Assembly (NCBI GenBank): GCA_959347315.1
Contig: OY365814.1
Location: 27,832,329 to 27,896,328, forward strand
Direction: 5' to 3'
Source of the DNA: Bimastos eiseni
Taxonomy: Eukaryota > Annelida > Clitellata > Crassiclitellata > Lumbricidae
Length of the DNA stretch: 64,000 bases
The notes below the pieces were generated by a model. The model did not search any database, had not been told where the DNA came from, and worked only from the letters and a program-made list of their open reading frames with translations. Position numbers and translations under genes: made by a program. Below, one piece after another: positions 1 through 11,125 of this stretch; the first letter of the stretch is position 1, and the number at the start of each line of letters is the position of its first letter.

Positions 1-229
1 TATAAATTCATCCATACAAATTATGTACAATGTTTGTGTTTAACTATCGGTTTAGAGCGCACTTTGGATGAATAAAGACGTCTGCCATACTTAATGCTAC
101 TGAGCTCTTTGTGTAGCGCCATTATTATATGTACTCTCAGCGACGCTAAGAAACGCCGACGCTCCACACTGTGTCTGCCGGACAAATAAAGCCATGAATA
201 GATCGCTTAAGACTGGAAAGACTCATGCA
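1..229. other. Unassigned flank
   Basis: No gene or repeat structure is recognisable in this first stretch of AT-rich DNA. It leads directly into a trinucleotide microsatellite. Confidence 0.4.
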
Positions 230-244
230 ATACTTCTATTAATA

Positions 245-275
<31 letters not shown>

Positions 276-545
276 CTGCTTTTGTTATCATCATTGTCGT
301 CATTTCCGTCGTCATTATCATCATCATCATCGTCGTCGTCGTCATCGTCGTCGTCATCATCATCATCACCAACATCATCACCATCAACGCCAATATTATC
401 ATAACCATCAGCAGCATCACCACCCGCATCAACATTATCGACACTATCATTGGCATCATCATTATTATTGTTATTATTATTATTATTGTTATTTTTATTA
501 TTATTATTATTTTTATTGTAAAAATAATAATTATAATTTCTTTTT
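230..545. repeat. Trinucleotide microsatellite (ATT/ATC/GTC)
   Basis: The tract has ATT-type repeats at both ends and ATC and GTC repeats in the middle. Both strands stay open in this region (Ile/Val-rich on plus, Met/Thr-rich on minus), but only because the repeat period is three. There is no sign of a real protein. Confidence 0.9.
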
Positions 546-579
546 ATGCGTTAAGCGTTAATTCTGGGTCATTGTGAAT

Positions 580-1310
580 AGAAACAGGAACGGGTGAATA
601 AAAGACTGAAGGAGGGAGAAACGGACGAATGAAGCAAAGAGGAAAAAGATGAAATGATGATGCGATGACTAAATGACTGATGGATGAAATTAAAGACAGA
701 TTGATGGACGGAGTGACGAATAGATGGCCGGATGAATGAAGGAATAATTGACAGACGAAGAAGTTCGTGGATTTGTTGGAGGGTTGGAGGTAAGGAAGGA
801 AGAAGGCTAGGGATGAAGGAGCTAATTGCTGGACAGCTGATGGAAAGAGAAGCTGGTCGATGGATGAAATTATGGATCGATAACGGATCGAGTAAACGAA
901 GGATGGATGGACGGATGGAAAGATAGTTGGACTATGGATGGATGTTTAGGTGAATGGATGGATAAAATGATGAACGGACAGACGGACAGATGGATGGATG
1001 CATGGATGGCTTAATGGAACACGGATAGATCAATGGATGGATTGTTGGATTCATGGATGGATGAAGGGATGGAAAGATGGATGTATTGGTGGAGCATGAA
1101 TAGATGTATAGGTGAATGGATGGATAGATTGGTGAACGGGCGGACTGATGAATGCATGGATGGATGGATGGACGATTGGACGGACGAATAGATGGACGGA
1201 CGGACAGGCGGATGAATGGATGGATGGATTAACGGATGGCTGAAATATGGATGGATGTATTAGTAAATGGATGGACGGACGGATGGATGAATTGATATGA
1301 CAATGGATGG
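580..1310. repeat. Degenerate GATG/GGAC tetranucleotide repeat
   Basis: A long run of diverged units of the type GGATGGAT and GGACGGAC becomes most regular after about position 900. The open frames inside it follow from the repeat and are not genes. Confidence 0.9.
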
Positions 1311-1499
1311 GTGGATTGTATGAGGAATGAGAAGTTTGAGGGAGGGATGGCACAGACGTCAAACAAATGGCTTGAGAGGCGAACAATGCTAAGCCCAGCG
1401 GAATGGAGTTTGAATGCTATTATTCAATATAGGGGAAAATTCTTATCGGAAGCTGGACCATCTGGGGCTTCATTATCATCACGTATGGAAAAAAATTGA

Positions 1500-1815
1500 A
1501 CATACAGACAGACTGACAGAAGGACAGACGGACGTGTCTATTGTAATAAGAGCAGACACACTGAGAGATAGACAGACAGACAGACAGAGTCAGATACAGA
1601 GAGAGAGAGACATACAGGCAGATACAGACAGAGACAGACGGGCACAGACAGAGACAGACAGAGAAATACATACACATGCAGAGGCCGGCAGAGCCAGACA
1701 GAGACGGACAGAGACCGACATAAACAGACAGACGCAGACAGAGGCAGACAGACACAGACAGAAATAGGAACAGATAGATAGAGATAGACAGAGACAGAGA
1801 CAGACAGAGAGAATC
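1500..1815. repeat. (CAGA)n microsatellite
   Basis: CAGACAGA and GAGACAGA units run through the whole stretch with scattered interruptions. Open frames on both strands here have no protein-like composition. Confidence 0.9.
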
Positions 1816-1915
1816 CTTGGCGGTCATCTCAAGCGTCTGTTATTCTGTGTATATGCCGAGCCCAAGAAACCGATGCAAACACGACGACAAAAGCGCACAT
1901 GGCAACCTACATGAC

Positions 1916-2110
1916 ATGAGGAGGAGGAAGATGAGGAGGAAGATGAGGAGGAGGAGGAGGAAGATGAAAGAGGAGGAGGATTAAGGTATCACGAGGAGGA
2001 CTGGCAGAAGCAGAGTGAGGAAGAGAAGGAGTAGGAAGAGGTTGACGAGGAGGATGAAAGAGGAGGATGAAAGAGGAGGATGAAAGAGGAGGATGACGAT
2101 GAGGATAACA
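1916..2110. repeat. Purine-rich GAGGA repeat
   Basis: The plus strand is almost entirely purine, built from GAGGAGGAA-type units with occasional GATGAAAGAGGAG units. Confidence 0.85.
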
Positions 2111-2299
2111 GTCTCTCGTGTGCGGTTCCACTGAAACAAACAATTAATTTACAACTCGTGGCGAAATTCTAGACTTGGCGCTTAAGCTTCGGCTAATCCT
2201 CCAATCGTACAAGCATCTTGCATGCAAGATCCCAGTCAACGAACACGACATCGTAGAATCACTGGCGCTACATGAATGTTCGGATGATGTATTACGACA

Positions 2300-2445
2300 G
2301 CCACTGGCTACTCCCATCTCTCCGTGTCTCTGTCTCCGTCTGTTTGTCTGTCTCTTTCTCTCTCCGTTTCCCTCCCAGTGTGTGTGCCTGTCTCTCTGTC
2401 TCTGGCTCTCTGTCTTTGTTTCTCTCGCTCTCTACCTACCCGAAG
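2300..2445. repeat. Pyrimidine-rich TCTC/TGTC repeat
   Basis: Short CTGTCTCT-type units form a pyrimidine-rich tract on the plus strand. Confidence 0.8.
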
Positions 2446-3689
2446 GACAGCGCAGATGAAAGGATATCACGATTGACGACTTGGCAACCAAGTCAAAAGC
2501 CAGCGTTAAAGCACGTCATGACTGATCACGACGATGACAACGTCACAAGAAAACATCAAAGCACGTCATATGATGACGTCTTCGATGACGATCAAGTCAT
2601 GAGAAATTTCTTATGACAATAGTGATAAGTTTAGTTAGATTTAAAACTGACAAACTGCACTATGATTTCAAACACAGTACGAACGAATTAGTGATATTCG
2701 TTTATTTTGAAATAACACAATCTGAAACTAACTCAGAAACGCTTACATGAGTGACAGTGATCAATAATACTGTAGCTAGAGTTTATAGCAAACTAGTAAA
2801 TGTTTTTGTATAATGAGGTGTTAATGTTAATGAGGTGTTAATGATCCGTGGATAAATTGAGAGTCGGCTTTTTTGATGGGAGGACATGGTTGTGTGCCCT
2901 AGGTCTTAATTGGTGATTGGAATGGGGACGGAGTGGAGGCAGGACTTGGTGAAGAACATGCCTGGGGTTGTGTAAAATGGAGAGAAGGAACTTGGCATCT
3001 GCTATGTTTGCAAGTTTGGAAACTATGGGGATGGATTGCTCTCTTAGTAACCAAAATGATGCTTTGTCTAAACCAAAATCGATTCAAATCGGAATAATAA
3101 GAACATTCTTGATTCTATATTCTATATTCTATATTCGCTGGCATTGTAAACTCACATTTTTATAGCACGTTGCTAGAAACTCTTAAAAGGCTCGCACGAC
3201 GTCAATCAAAAACTACAATAATTGTGAGTGTCAACGGTTTACGACTAAAGACTGAGAAGGGAGAAGAAGCTGATGTCGAGGGTGGTAGGCCTATACTTGC
3301 AAACTAAACCTGCCATGCATGGTTGCAAGAGACAAAGCAGCGAAGCATGAAGCATCATAGGTCGTTGGTGCGTAACGATTAGATCATAATTACATGGTTG
3401 GATTTTAGTACTACGATAGATCATAAATTATACTTGTATAGGGTTGGATATTGGCAGAGAACGGAATGCTCTGGCCTAGGGATAGACACCCAAACCACTG
3501 ACTGAGCACAACATGTAAGTGCTGTCCGCATTAATACGGCACAATACAGCGATCCCTCTGAGTAGTTCTACTTAAATGTAAGTCTAGGATTAACATAACA
3601 GATTTTAAGTCAGCACATGAATTAATCAAACCACCTTATACATTATACATACACTCCTAGGGAGTGCAACATAACACTGGACCTGCACT
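2446..3689. other. Unassigned intergenic DNA
   Basis: No protein-like frame, RNA gene or transposon end is visible. A short TCTATAT tandem lies near 3,115-3,137. The stretch is otherwise complex sequence without assignable features. Confidence 0.4.
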
Positions 3690-3755
3690 AGATATACATA
3701 TATATACACATACATATATATATATACATATATATAAATATACATATATATATAT
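3690..3755. repeat. (TA)n microsatellite at the giant element's left edge
   Basis: TATATACATATA-type units end exactly where the left terminal sequence TGTGGCGGACAGG begins. This tract may hide any target-site duplication. Confidence 0.85.
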
Positions 3756-4302
3756 GTGGCGGACAGGCCACAAGGCTTGGATTAAAGAATTTTTTCGTAA
3801 TTAATCGGCTCGCCATTGCGCTTAATTTACGTACATTTTCTTACAGTGTTGGTATTGGAGGGAAGACCGATCGGCGGTTTGTAGTTCTGTGCATAGCGTG
3901 CAGACGCATGAATCGGGTTGAGTATAGCCTGACATGCGGTGCGTCGCTTATATTGTAGAGTGGTGACGACTGCTCTGCATATACGGTGCATTGAATTCTT
4001 TGGTTAGCGATTAATACCGCACACCCGTGTGGTCGGTGAGCGTTCGTTCAAAGCTTGGTTCACGGCAAGTTGCGAGAAAATATAGTTGCGGATGAGAGGG
4101 CGTCCAAAAACTAGTCCGAGCTACAGCCGAGCGTCTGGTGTTGAGACCGACTCTGCCGATCTGATAGGGCTGGGGCCCCATCCTGTTATCGATCGCGAGA
4201 AAGTCTGCAGCCGATCGTGAGGTTGCTTCCTCGGGAAGGTCCGACAGTGAAATAAATAAATCACAGGTCTGTGTAAAGACCGGGTAAAGCCCGGGTTAGC
4301 CG

Positions 4303-4820
4303 TTCGCATATACCACGAGAGGCCTCGGCGGCCGACAGTGAGACAGACTGGGTGAGTCCCGGAAGGGACCGACCGCATATACCGAGAGAGGCATCGGCGG
4401 CCGACAGTGAGACAGACTGGGTGAGTCCCAGAAGGGACCGACCGCATATACCGAGAGAGGCATCGGCGGCCGACAGTGAGACAGACTGGGTGAGTCCCAG
4501 AAGGGACCGACCGCATATACCGAGAGAGGCCTCGGCGGCCGACAGTGAGACAGACTGGGTGAGTCCCGGAAGGGACCGACCGCATATACCGAGAGAGGCA
4601 TCGGCGGCCGACAGTGAGACAGACTGGGTGAGTCCCAGAAGGGACCGACCGCATATACCGAGAGAGGCCTCGGCGGCCGACAGTGAGACAGACTGGGTGA
4701 GTCCCAGAAGGGACCGACCGCATATACCGAGAGAGGCCTCGGCGGCCGACAGTGAGACAGACTGGGTGAGTCCCGGAAGGGACCGACCGCATATACCGAG
4801 AGAGGCATCGGCGGCCGACA
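4303..4820. repeat. 69-bp tandem repeat array (about 7.3 units)
   Basis: The anchor ACCGCATAT recurs at 4,372, 4,441, 4,510, 4,579, 4,648, 4,717 and 4,786, a strict 69-bp period. Units differ at two diagnostic positions (GGCCTCGG or GGCATCGG; CCCGGAAG or CCCAGAAG) and these variants are shuffled between units, as expected from unequal exchange or gene conversion. Because 69 is a multiple of three, all frames that are open in one unit stay open across the array, giving artefactual 23-residue protein repeats on both strands. The right arm has only about one copy (21,495-21,580). Confidence 0.93.
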
Positions 4821-4869
4821 GATATATAGACTGGGAAAAATCCCCGACCGCGCAGACCGTGAGAAAGTT

Positions 4870-5095
4870 TTGGTAACCAAGAAATATAAATGTTGGCTAC
4901 CTAGATCGGTCATAGTTAATCCTCGCGTTTTCCAGCAGGTTGTCGGATACGCAAAAGTTTCGGGTGACCGAGTCTAAAAAAGTTTTGGTAACCAAGAAAT
5001 ATAAATGTTGGCTACCTAGAACGGTCATAGTTAATCATCGCGTTTTCCAGCAGGTTGTCGGATACGCAAAAGTTCCGGGTGGCCGAGACCGAGAA
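4870..5095. repeat. 116-bp direct duplication in the left arm
   Basis: The segment starting near AAAGTTTTGGTAACCAAG and running through TTGGCTACCTAGA and CAGGTTGTCGGATACGC occurs twice in a row with a 116-bp offset (for example at 4,892 and 5,008). The copies differ by only a few substitutions. Confidence 0.88.
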
Positions 5096-5925
5096 AATTA
5101 GGGTGGCCGCTAGAAATACAAGCCGGCTAGATTCCCGTAGTAGCAACCGTACAGACCGAAAGAGAGGCCGGTTAAACGTTCGATAAATACGGGGAAAGTT
5201 TCCCATTGAATACGTTCGATAAATACGGGGAAAGTTTCCCATTGAATACGTTCGATAAATACGGGGAAAGTTTCCCATTGAATACGTTCGATAAATACGG
5301 GGAAAGTTTCCCATTGAATACGTTCGATAAATACGGGGAAAGTTTCCCATTGAATACGTTCGAAAAATACGGGGAGGGTGACCCCCTTGGTGCTTACGAC
5401 GATTACAAGAAACGGTCGTGACTGGTGCCGAAGACCTCAATAATTGCGGCTGTTGCCTCATCTTCTTTTCCTCTGTAATATATATACTTGGCTACCTAAC
5501 GTGGTCATACTTACTCCCTGTAATATATATACTTGGCTACCTAACGTGGTCATACTTACTCCCGCGGTCTTCCGTGGTTTCTTTATTTACGTGTCTAATC
5601 GCAATATCTTTACTCGCGCGTCTGATTCGAAATATCTTTATTCGCGGTTTCCCCGTGATACTTCTTCTTGATTGTCTTACGGTCTTTCGACAAATATTCT
5701 CGTTGGCTACCTAACGTGGTCATACTTACTCCCGCGGTCTTCCGTGGTTTCTTGACTTGTGTGTCTGATCGCAACAATATCTTTACTCGCGGTTTCCCCG
5801 CGATATCTTTACTTGTGTGTCTGAACGCAGTATCTTTAATTGCGGTTTTCCCGCGATATCTCTTCTTGATTGTATTACGGTTTTTCGATAAATATTCTTC
5901 TTGGCTACCTAACGTGGTCATAGAT
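4892..5925 (+). repeat. TTGGCTACCTA motif family, left arm (6 copies)
   Basis: Copies of TTGGCTACCTA followed by a variable few bases, then GGTCATA, a T/A-rich step and a TCC.CG.GGTTTTCC tail start at 4,892, 5,008, 5,488, 5,533, 5,703 and 5,901. Spacing is irregular except for local duplications of 116 and 45 bp. The copies are interleaved with short dyads such as CGCGGTTTCCCCGCG. The arrangement suggests protein-binding sites, for example for a transposase, but this is inference. Confidence 0.85.
5178..5393. repeat. 36-bp tandem repeat array (6 units)
   Basis: GTTCGATAAATACGGGG recurs at 5,178, 5,214, 5,250, 5,286 and 5,322, with a variant sixth unit at 5,358. Each unit contains the dyad GGGAAA-G-TTTCCC. 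The period is twelve codons, so the open frames here are repeat artefacts. Diverged single units lie in the right arm near 20,185-20,215 and 21,115-21,290. Confidence 0.93.
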
Positions 5926-6010
5926 ACTCCCCGGGTTTTCCCGAAGTCTCAGTATATGTTACGGTGTTGGTGGATAACTGCAAAACGCAGAGGACGGTAA
6001 ATCGTGGTGC

Positions 6011-6718
6011 ATGATAATTTACACGTGTGAGGCCGGTATGCCACACACGGACATGGAGCGAGAGGTACGTGAAGAGTGGAAGGTGCGATTTCCGGTGGAT
6101 AAGTGTCTGGGAAAAGGCGACGTTAAGATCAGTGGCCAGCATTGCCTACGGCAAAGTGACGAAGGGACTTGTTACAAATATTTCTGCTCTCCGGAACAGG
6201 GAGAACGTTTGATGCCCCCTGTTGGCGATTGTTCAAGAGTCACGAGATGTAGAATGATACGACGAAGCTCAGGTCAGGTAGAGAGAAAGAGGAAAACCGT
6301 CTCTAAGCGAGTAAACAAGAAAGGGAAGACTCCGGTCGGTAAAAGAGCGAACCCTGTTCTGAATAAAGGCCATCCTCAGGACGTTGCCCATCCGGCGACC
6401 GCGGAAGTGATAGAGTCTGATCCCGAGACAGAGTCATATACTGTTGCCTCTTTTAGAGAAACGGTCAACCCCGATTCTCCTCTGACAGTCACTGCTACGA
6501 TAGGCAGAGATGGAGAACGGTCAGGCTATGCTAAAAATCGACTTAGAAGTGACTCGAGTGGCTCCAGACACAGAAGAGGGCTGGAGCCGACACCGTTGCG
6601 CGACCTGGTAGCGTCCGAACGGTGTACGCCACATATACATATATATACATATATGTATATATGTCTACATAATTCGTTTGATCATGATTTACGACCGGGT
6701 GAACATGTAAGTATATAA
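6011..6718 (+). CDS. Uncharacterised open frame in the left arm
   Basis: I do not recognise this 235-residue frame. It is Cys-containing near the N-terminus (ISGQHCLRQSDEGTCYKYFC), then basic (RKRKTVSKRVNKKGKTPVGK), then rich in Ser, Thr and acidic residues. The last 35 or so codons run into a TA microsatellite and are probably not part of it. In the right arm the same reading frame is partly kept on the minus strand: the segment around CEAGMPHTDME has a counterpart near 19,855-19,890, and GHPQDVAH has a counterpart reading GHPQNVAH at about 18,965-18,990. That could mean a once-coding arm or chance. No start or promoter evidence is available, and no domain or function can be assigned. Confidence 0.3.
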   Translation: MIIYTCEAGMPHTDMEREVREEWKVRFPVDKCLGKGDVKISGQHCLRQSDEGTCYKYFCSPEQGERLMPPVGDCSRVTRCRMIRRSSGQVERKRKTVSKRVNKKGKTPVGKRANPVLNKGHPQDVAHPATAEVIESDPETESYTVASFRETVNPDSPLTVTATIGRDGERSGYAKNRLRSDSSGSRHRRGLEPTPLRDLVASERCTPHIHIYTYMYICLHNSFDHDLRPGEHVSI

Positions 6719-6840
6719 ATCATATATATTACGTATATGCATGTTATTTCCATATATATTATATATAACACATATATATACATATATGTACAATATGCCT
6801 GTATATGCTAACCGGGTCGTAAATGATGATTAATCAAATA
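6640..6840. repeat. TA-rich palindromic insert
   Basis: A TA/CATATA microsatellite is flanked by inverted copies of TTTGAT...ATTTACGACC (about 6,677-6,699) and GGTCGTAAAT...ATCAAA (about 6,815-6,841). It looks like a small foldback or MITE with an expanded TA core at the inner border of the left arm. Confidence 0.55.
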
Positions 6841-7069
6841 GTCTTGGGGTTTCCCCTTCATCCCAACCCAACCACCACACCTCAGCCTTCCCCCAGCCCA
6901 CCCCAACCCCACCCTAACCTCTGCCCGAGTCACTTTCCGTTTTGTCGAGACCGCAACAACGTTGAAGACGACTGCATTGAGAGTGACGCGCAATACGTTC
7001 GTTTATTTATGCAAGTTGCCATAGCAACAGCACGGGCCACTGAGGCAGATCGCCATCTGATGTACCGAA
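6841..7069. other. Unassigned segment
   Basis: A C-rich stretch (about 6,855-6,930) is followed by complex sequence. Nothing assignable is seen. Confidence 0.3.
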
Positions 7070-7425
7070 GACGAGAACCGTGTTGTCATGACTACCAGAC
7101 ACAATCATCCTCTCAGGAGGAAGACCGCGTTTCCATGACAACCATGATATAGATCTGCATGGCATCTAGGCGGGGATGGTGTCTTCATGACTAGCAGACA
7201 CCCAGGCATCCTCAGGAGGAACACTGCGTTTCTATAGTTACCATATAATCCGCATTGCCTATGGGCGATAATAGCACGTTACTATGACTACCAAGCATCC
7301 TCAGAAGGAAAACTGCATTTCCATGGCTACTATATAGTCCGCATCATCAATGGGCATGGGCAATGTCTCCATAGCTACCAGACACTAACGCCCACTCGAG
7401 AAAGACGTTATTTCAACGACTACCA
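7070..7425. repeat. Degenerate tandem repeat, period about 87-97 bp
   Basis: The phrase GACTACCAGACAC...CAGGAGGAAGACCGCGTTTCCATG recurs in diverged form near 7,119, 7,216, 7,303 and 7,399, giving about four units. Confidence 0.75.
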
Positions 7426-7815
7426 GTCCCATTCAGCGATTGCGAGTTCGAGCCTCATGTGTAAGTTCCCTGTCATTACACGTAATAGTAAACGTAATTG
7501 AACATTTATATAGCGCCGAAATGTCGAAACAAACCAAATGTGATCTATGCGCCATGCTGTCTGGGCTCCATTAAATGTCATTACGAAGGAGAATATCAAA
7601 ACCATCTGGTCCAGTTAATGAGTCTGGCTCTGCAACCAGCCATCTGGTTTCCACAGATTCGAGAATAGCATCTCTCCGCGTTGCCATAGGAACTCGTCGT
7701 CATGCCAACACGAGCAGCACGTTAAACGAGAAGGATCGATGAGGCTGGAGTTAACTACGAATGATATCAGGAAATTACAGGAAGTGAACCCACTCATGCG
7801 GACGATATATCAAGC
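7426..7815. other. Unassigned segment with a TATATAGCGCC motif
   Basis: ATTTATATAGCGCC at about 7,504 resembles the GCGCTATATAAAT end found in LINE and SINE tails elsewhere in the window. No other assignable feature is present. Confidence 0.3.
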
Positions 7816-7819
7816 GAGA

Positions 7820-7965
7820 GGCCGTCGGATGTGTGTGACGTGTGCGATGTATGACGTGTGGGATGTTTGCGTGTGTATGGAGTTGCGTGTGGGTGTTTGC
7901 GCGCGTTTGTATGTGTGTTAGTGTGTGTGCATGCAACTGTGTGTATATGTGGTGTTTATGCATTT
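7820..7965. repeat. TG-rich microsatellite
   Basis: GTGTGTGTG and related GTATGTGTG units alternate with short unique bases. Confidence 0.7.
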
Positions 7966-7969
7966 AAGA

Positions 7970-8618
<649 letters not shown>

Positions 8619-8652
8619 GAGTGAATGAGTTCGTCCACTGATGCGAGCATGA

Positions 8653-8780
8653 AACCCACGCCGCTAGACGATTCCTGACCAGCATGGACACGAATTCAAT
8701 AATGGTGAAGCTTGACATCTCGAACGCTTTCAATAGCTTGCACCGAGATTTCATGCTCGCATCAGTGGACGAACTCATTC
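8653..8780 (+). repeat. 128-bp duplicated RT fragment with fold-back end
   Basis: This segment repeats 9,200-9,327 (the part coding AARRFLTSMDTNS to ASVDELI). Its last 32 bases also occur inverted at 8,623-8,654, so the 5' edge can fold back on itself. This points to an aberrant target-primed insertion or a later rearrangement. Confidence 0.9.
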
Positions 8781-9956
8781 AGCCCAGCCATCCTTCGATC
8801 GACCTCAAGCGCACCCTTCCAGGCGACAGAGCTGGAGATTCGCACAATGATGCGCTCTTTCCCGATGGGGTCGTCCGGCGGCCCTGATGGGCTGCGCCCC
8901 CAACACGTGGCGGAACTGATTGGAGATCCAGACGCGGGACCTGGGCTGCTGAGAGCGACGACTGCTCTTATCAATCTACTACTGGCCGGCATCTGCCCTC
9001 AAGAGATACGGCCCATCTTATTCGGAGGTACTCTTTTCGCCCTCCGTAAAAGCTGTGGTGGTCTAAGACCAATAGCCATTGGATACGTGTGGCGTCGACT
9101 CGCATCTAAATGCGCCAACGCATACGCCGTCCCACGTGTCACGCCGTACCTAACCCCTAAACAACTGGGAGTTGGCGTTCCCGGAGGCTGCGAGGCGGCA
9201 ACCCACGCCGCTAGACGATTCCTGACCAGCATGGACACGAATTCAATAATGGTGAAGCTTGACATCTCGAACGCTTTCAATAGCTTGCACCGAGATTTCA
9301 TGCTCGCATCAGTGGACGAACTCATTCCTGATTTATCCGCATATTGCCATCTTGCCTACGCCGAGGCGACATCTCTGAAATTTGGGAGATTCACGATACA
9401 ATCGCAAGAAGGTTCGCAACAGGGCGATCCCTTGGGACCTCTCCTTTTCTGCCTACCGCTACAGCCGATCCTTAACCACCTGCTTTCGCCATTGGCCTTT
9501 GGATACCTCGACGACCTCACCTTGGGCGGAGATCCTAAGGTGGTGGAGGCGGATGTTAACTCGATCGAAGAGGGATGTCTGCAACTAGGCCTCACGCTCA
9601 ACCGCAAAAAATGCGAACTCATATCTTCCGACGCCCATATCAACGACGTTAGTCAAGGCTTCCTAGGACAGTTCGCCCGAGTCAATGCATCATCGGCCAT
9701 GCTCCTAGGGGCTGCGCTTTCCACGACGGATGCCCTGCTTTCAGCCATCGATACCTGTGTGGCCGACCTCGGAATTGCCCTCGACAGGTTGCAACTAATC
9801 GCTAGACAAGACGCTCTACTGATCCTTAGACATTCGATCGGCTCGCCTAAACTCATGCATTTATTGAGATGCACCCTTGCCACGACCACCCACGTCTATG
9901 GGCTTACGACGATCTGCTGCGAGGAGGGATCGAGCGAATCTTCAACATTTCGATGA
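8781..9956 (+). pseudogene. Reverse transcriptase domain of non-LTR element (frameshifted)
   Basis: The frame reads through RT motifs in order: GGPDGLRPQHV, GLRPIAIGYVWRRL, the catalytic block MVKLDISNAFNSLHR, the template/primer block EGSQQGDPLGPLLF, the active site FGYLDDLTLGG (Y-x-D-D variant LDDL), then LTLNRKKCELI. Coding capacity opens upstream of the RT with no proper start, so the N-terminus is missing. The frame breaks near 9,885-9,900: homology continues in another frame as CHDHPRLWAYDDLLRGGIE. The remnant is therefore not translatable as one protein. It lies between (TAA)n tracts. Confidence 0.9.
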
Positions 9957-10986
9957 CCGATGACCAATGGAGTCAGGCCACTCTCCCGATCAGGATGGAA
10001 GGACTGGGAATTAGGAGGGCGTCCTCGCTGGCACTTGCCGCCTTTTTGGCTTCAGCCGCGGGCACTCTCCAGATCCAGTCCCTCATCTTAGAATCAGCAG
10101 CGGTGAAATCGGACTCAGCATGCGACTCGGCGATGTCTACCTGGCTTCAACTTACCAAAGCTTCTGCCCCGACGACGCCAGGCCATAAACAAGCCCACTT
10201 TGACAGACCGCTGTTAAACGCGGTTCTGTCTGCACTAGAAGAAAAGCTACAGGATCCCTACGACCAGGCGAGACTAAGGACCTTGCAGTCACCACACGCC
10301 TCGGACTGGCTATACGCTCTCCCGCTCGTTTCTCGCGATCTCAGACTGGAGGACGATACCGTGAGGGTGGCGGTCGGCCTACGATTAGGGGTGGCCATCT
10401 GTGAGCCGCACACCTGCGCATGCGGCGCCTTCGTCTCAGCCAGAGGCGCACATGGCCTGTCCTGTTCATTGGGCTTTGGCCGTCAAGCAAGACACTGTAA
10501 TATCAACGACCTAATCCATCGCAGCCTCAACAGAGCCGGTATTCCAGCAGTCAAGGAACCGTCAGGTCTTTCCAGATTAGATGGAAAGAGACCGGACGGG
10601 CAGACCCTGATACCGTGGAGTGGGGGGCGGACCTTACTTTGGGATGCAACTGTGGTGGACACAGTGGCCGCTTCCTATATCCCCGAAACAGCTTCCACAG
10701 CTGGAGGAGCGGCAGAGATAGCAGCCACAAGGAAACACACAAAATATTCTGAGCTAGAGAAGAAATACACTTTTGTTCCAATCGCTATAGAAACCTTCGG
10801 TCCCCTCAATAGTGAGGGCCTCGCCTTTCTGTCTGAGACTGGACGCCGACTTTCGACAACTACCGGTGACACCCGAGAGACAAACTTCCTTTTCCAGAAC
10901 TTGTCGGCATTGATCCAACGTTTCAATGCGGTGGCTTTTCAGGGCACCATGTCAAGATTACAGTCCACTGACAAGCGGCGACCCAG

Positions 10987-10990
<4 letters not shown>
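9869..10990 (+). pseudogene. C-terminal domain of the same non-LTR element
   Basis: This frame continues the reverse transcriptase protein after the frameshift. It starts with the thumb-like region IERIFNISMTDDQWSQATLP and GLGIRRASSLALAAFLASAA. Next comes a Cys/His cluster (CACGAF...HGLSC...RHCNINDLIHRSL), then KRPDGQTLIPWSGG and LLWDATVVDT. An RPD...D-x-T-V arrangement is typical of the PD-(D/E)XK restriction-like endonuclease of R2/R4-type elements, so I read it that way, with moderate confidence. The frame ends within a few bases of the (TAA)n tail, as expected for the 3' end. Confidence 0.8.
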
Positions 10991-11018
<28 letters not shown>

Positions 11019-11059
11019 TGTAATAGTAATAATAATAATGATAATAATAATAATAATAA

Positions 11060-11097
<38 letters not shown>

Positions 11098-11125
11098 ATA
11101 ATAATAATAATAATAATAATAATAC
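10988..11125. repeat. (TAA)n/(TAC)n tract, 3' flank of retroelement
   Basis: TAA units with a short TAC block follow the retroelement's last codons directly. They also serve as the tail of the adjacent minus-strand SINE. Confidence 0.92.

Larger units (their letters stand above)
3756..6635 (+). repeat. Left inverted arm of the giant element
   Basis: The arm runs outside to inside: tip hairpin (stem TGTGGC/GCCACA, loop GGACAG), a complex outer segment, an array of 69-bp units, a 116-bp duplication, an array of 36-bp units, a zone of TTGGCTACCTA motifs mixed with short GCGGTTTCCCCGC-type dyads, and a 0.6-kb open-frame segment. It ends near 6,635 at GGTGTACGCCA, where the match to the right arm is lost. 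Confidence 0.75.
8619..10990 (+). mobile_element. 5'-truncated non-LTR retrotransposon in (TAA)n
   Basis: A reverse transcriptase coding region is followed by a C-terminal domain and ends directly in (TAA)n. The element lies inside TAA repeats on both sides. R4-clade elements such as Dong of Bombyx are known to use TAA-repeat targets and carry a restriction-like endonuclease, which fits this context. Clade assignment is inference. The 5' end is truncated and rearranged: 8,653-8,780 duplicates 9,200-9,327, and 8,623-8,654 is an inverted copy of 8,749-8,780. Confidence 0.85.

Noticed and set aside
5178..5393. CRISPR-like array of 36-bp repeats
   Set aside because: The units are directly adjacent without spacers, and the DNA is clearly animal nuclear.
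4121..5461. Long minus-strand frames made of 23- and 12-residue repeats
   Set aside because: Frames stay open on both strands because the tandem units are 69 and 36 bp. No start, domain or promoter supports translation.
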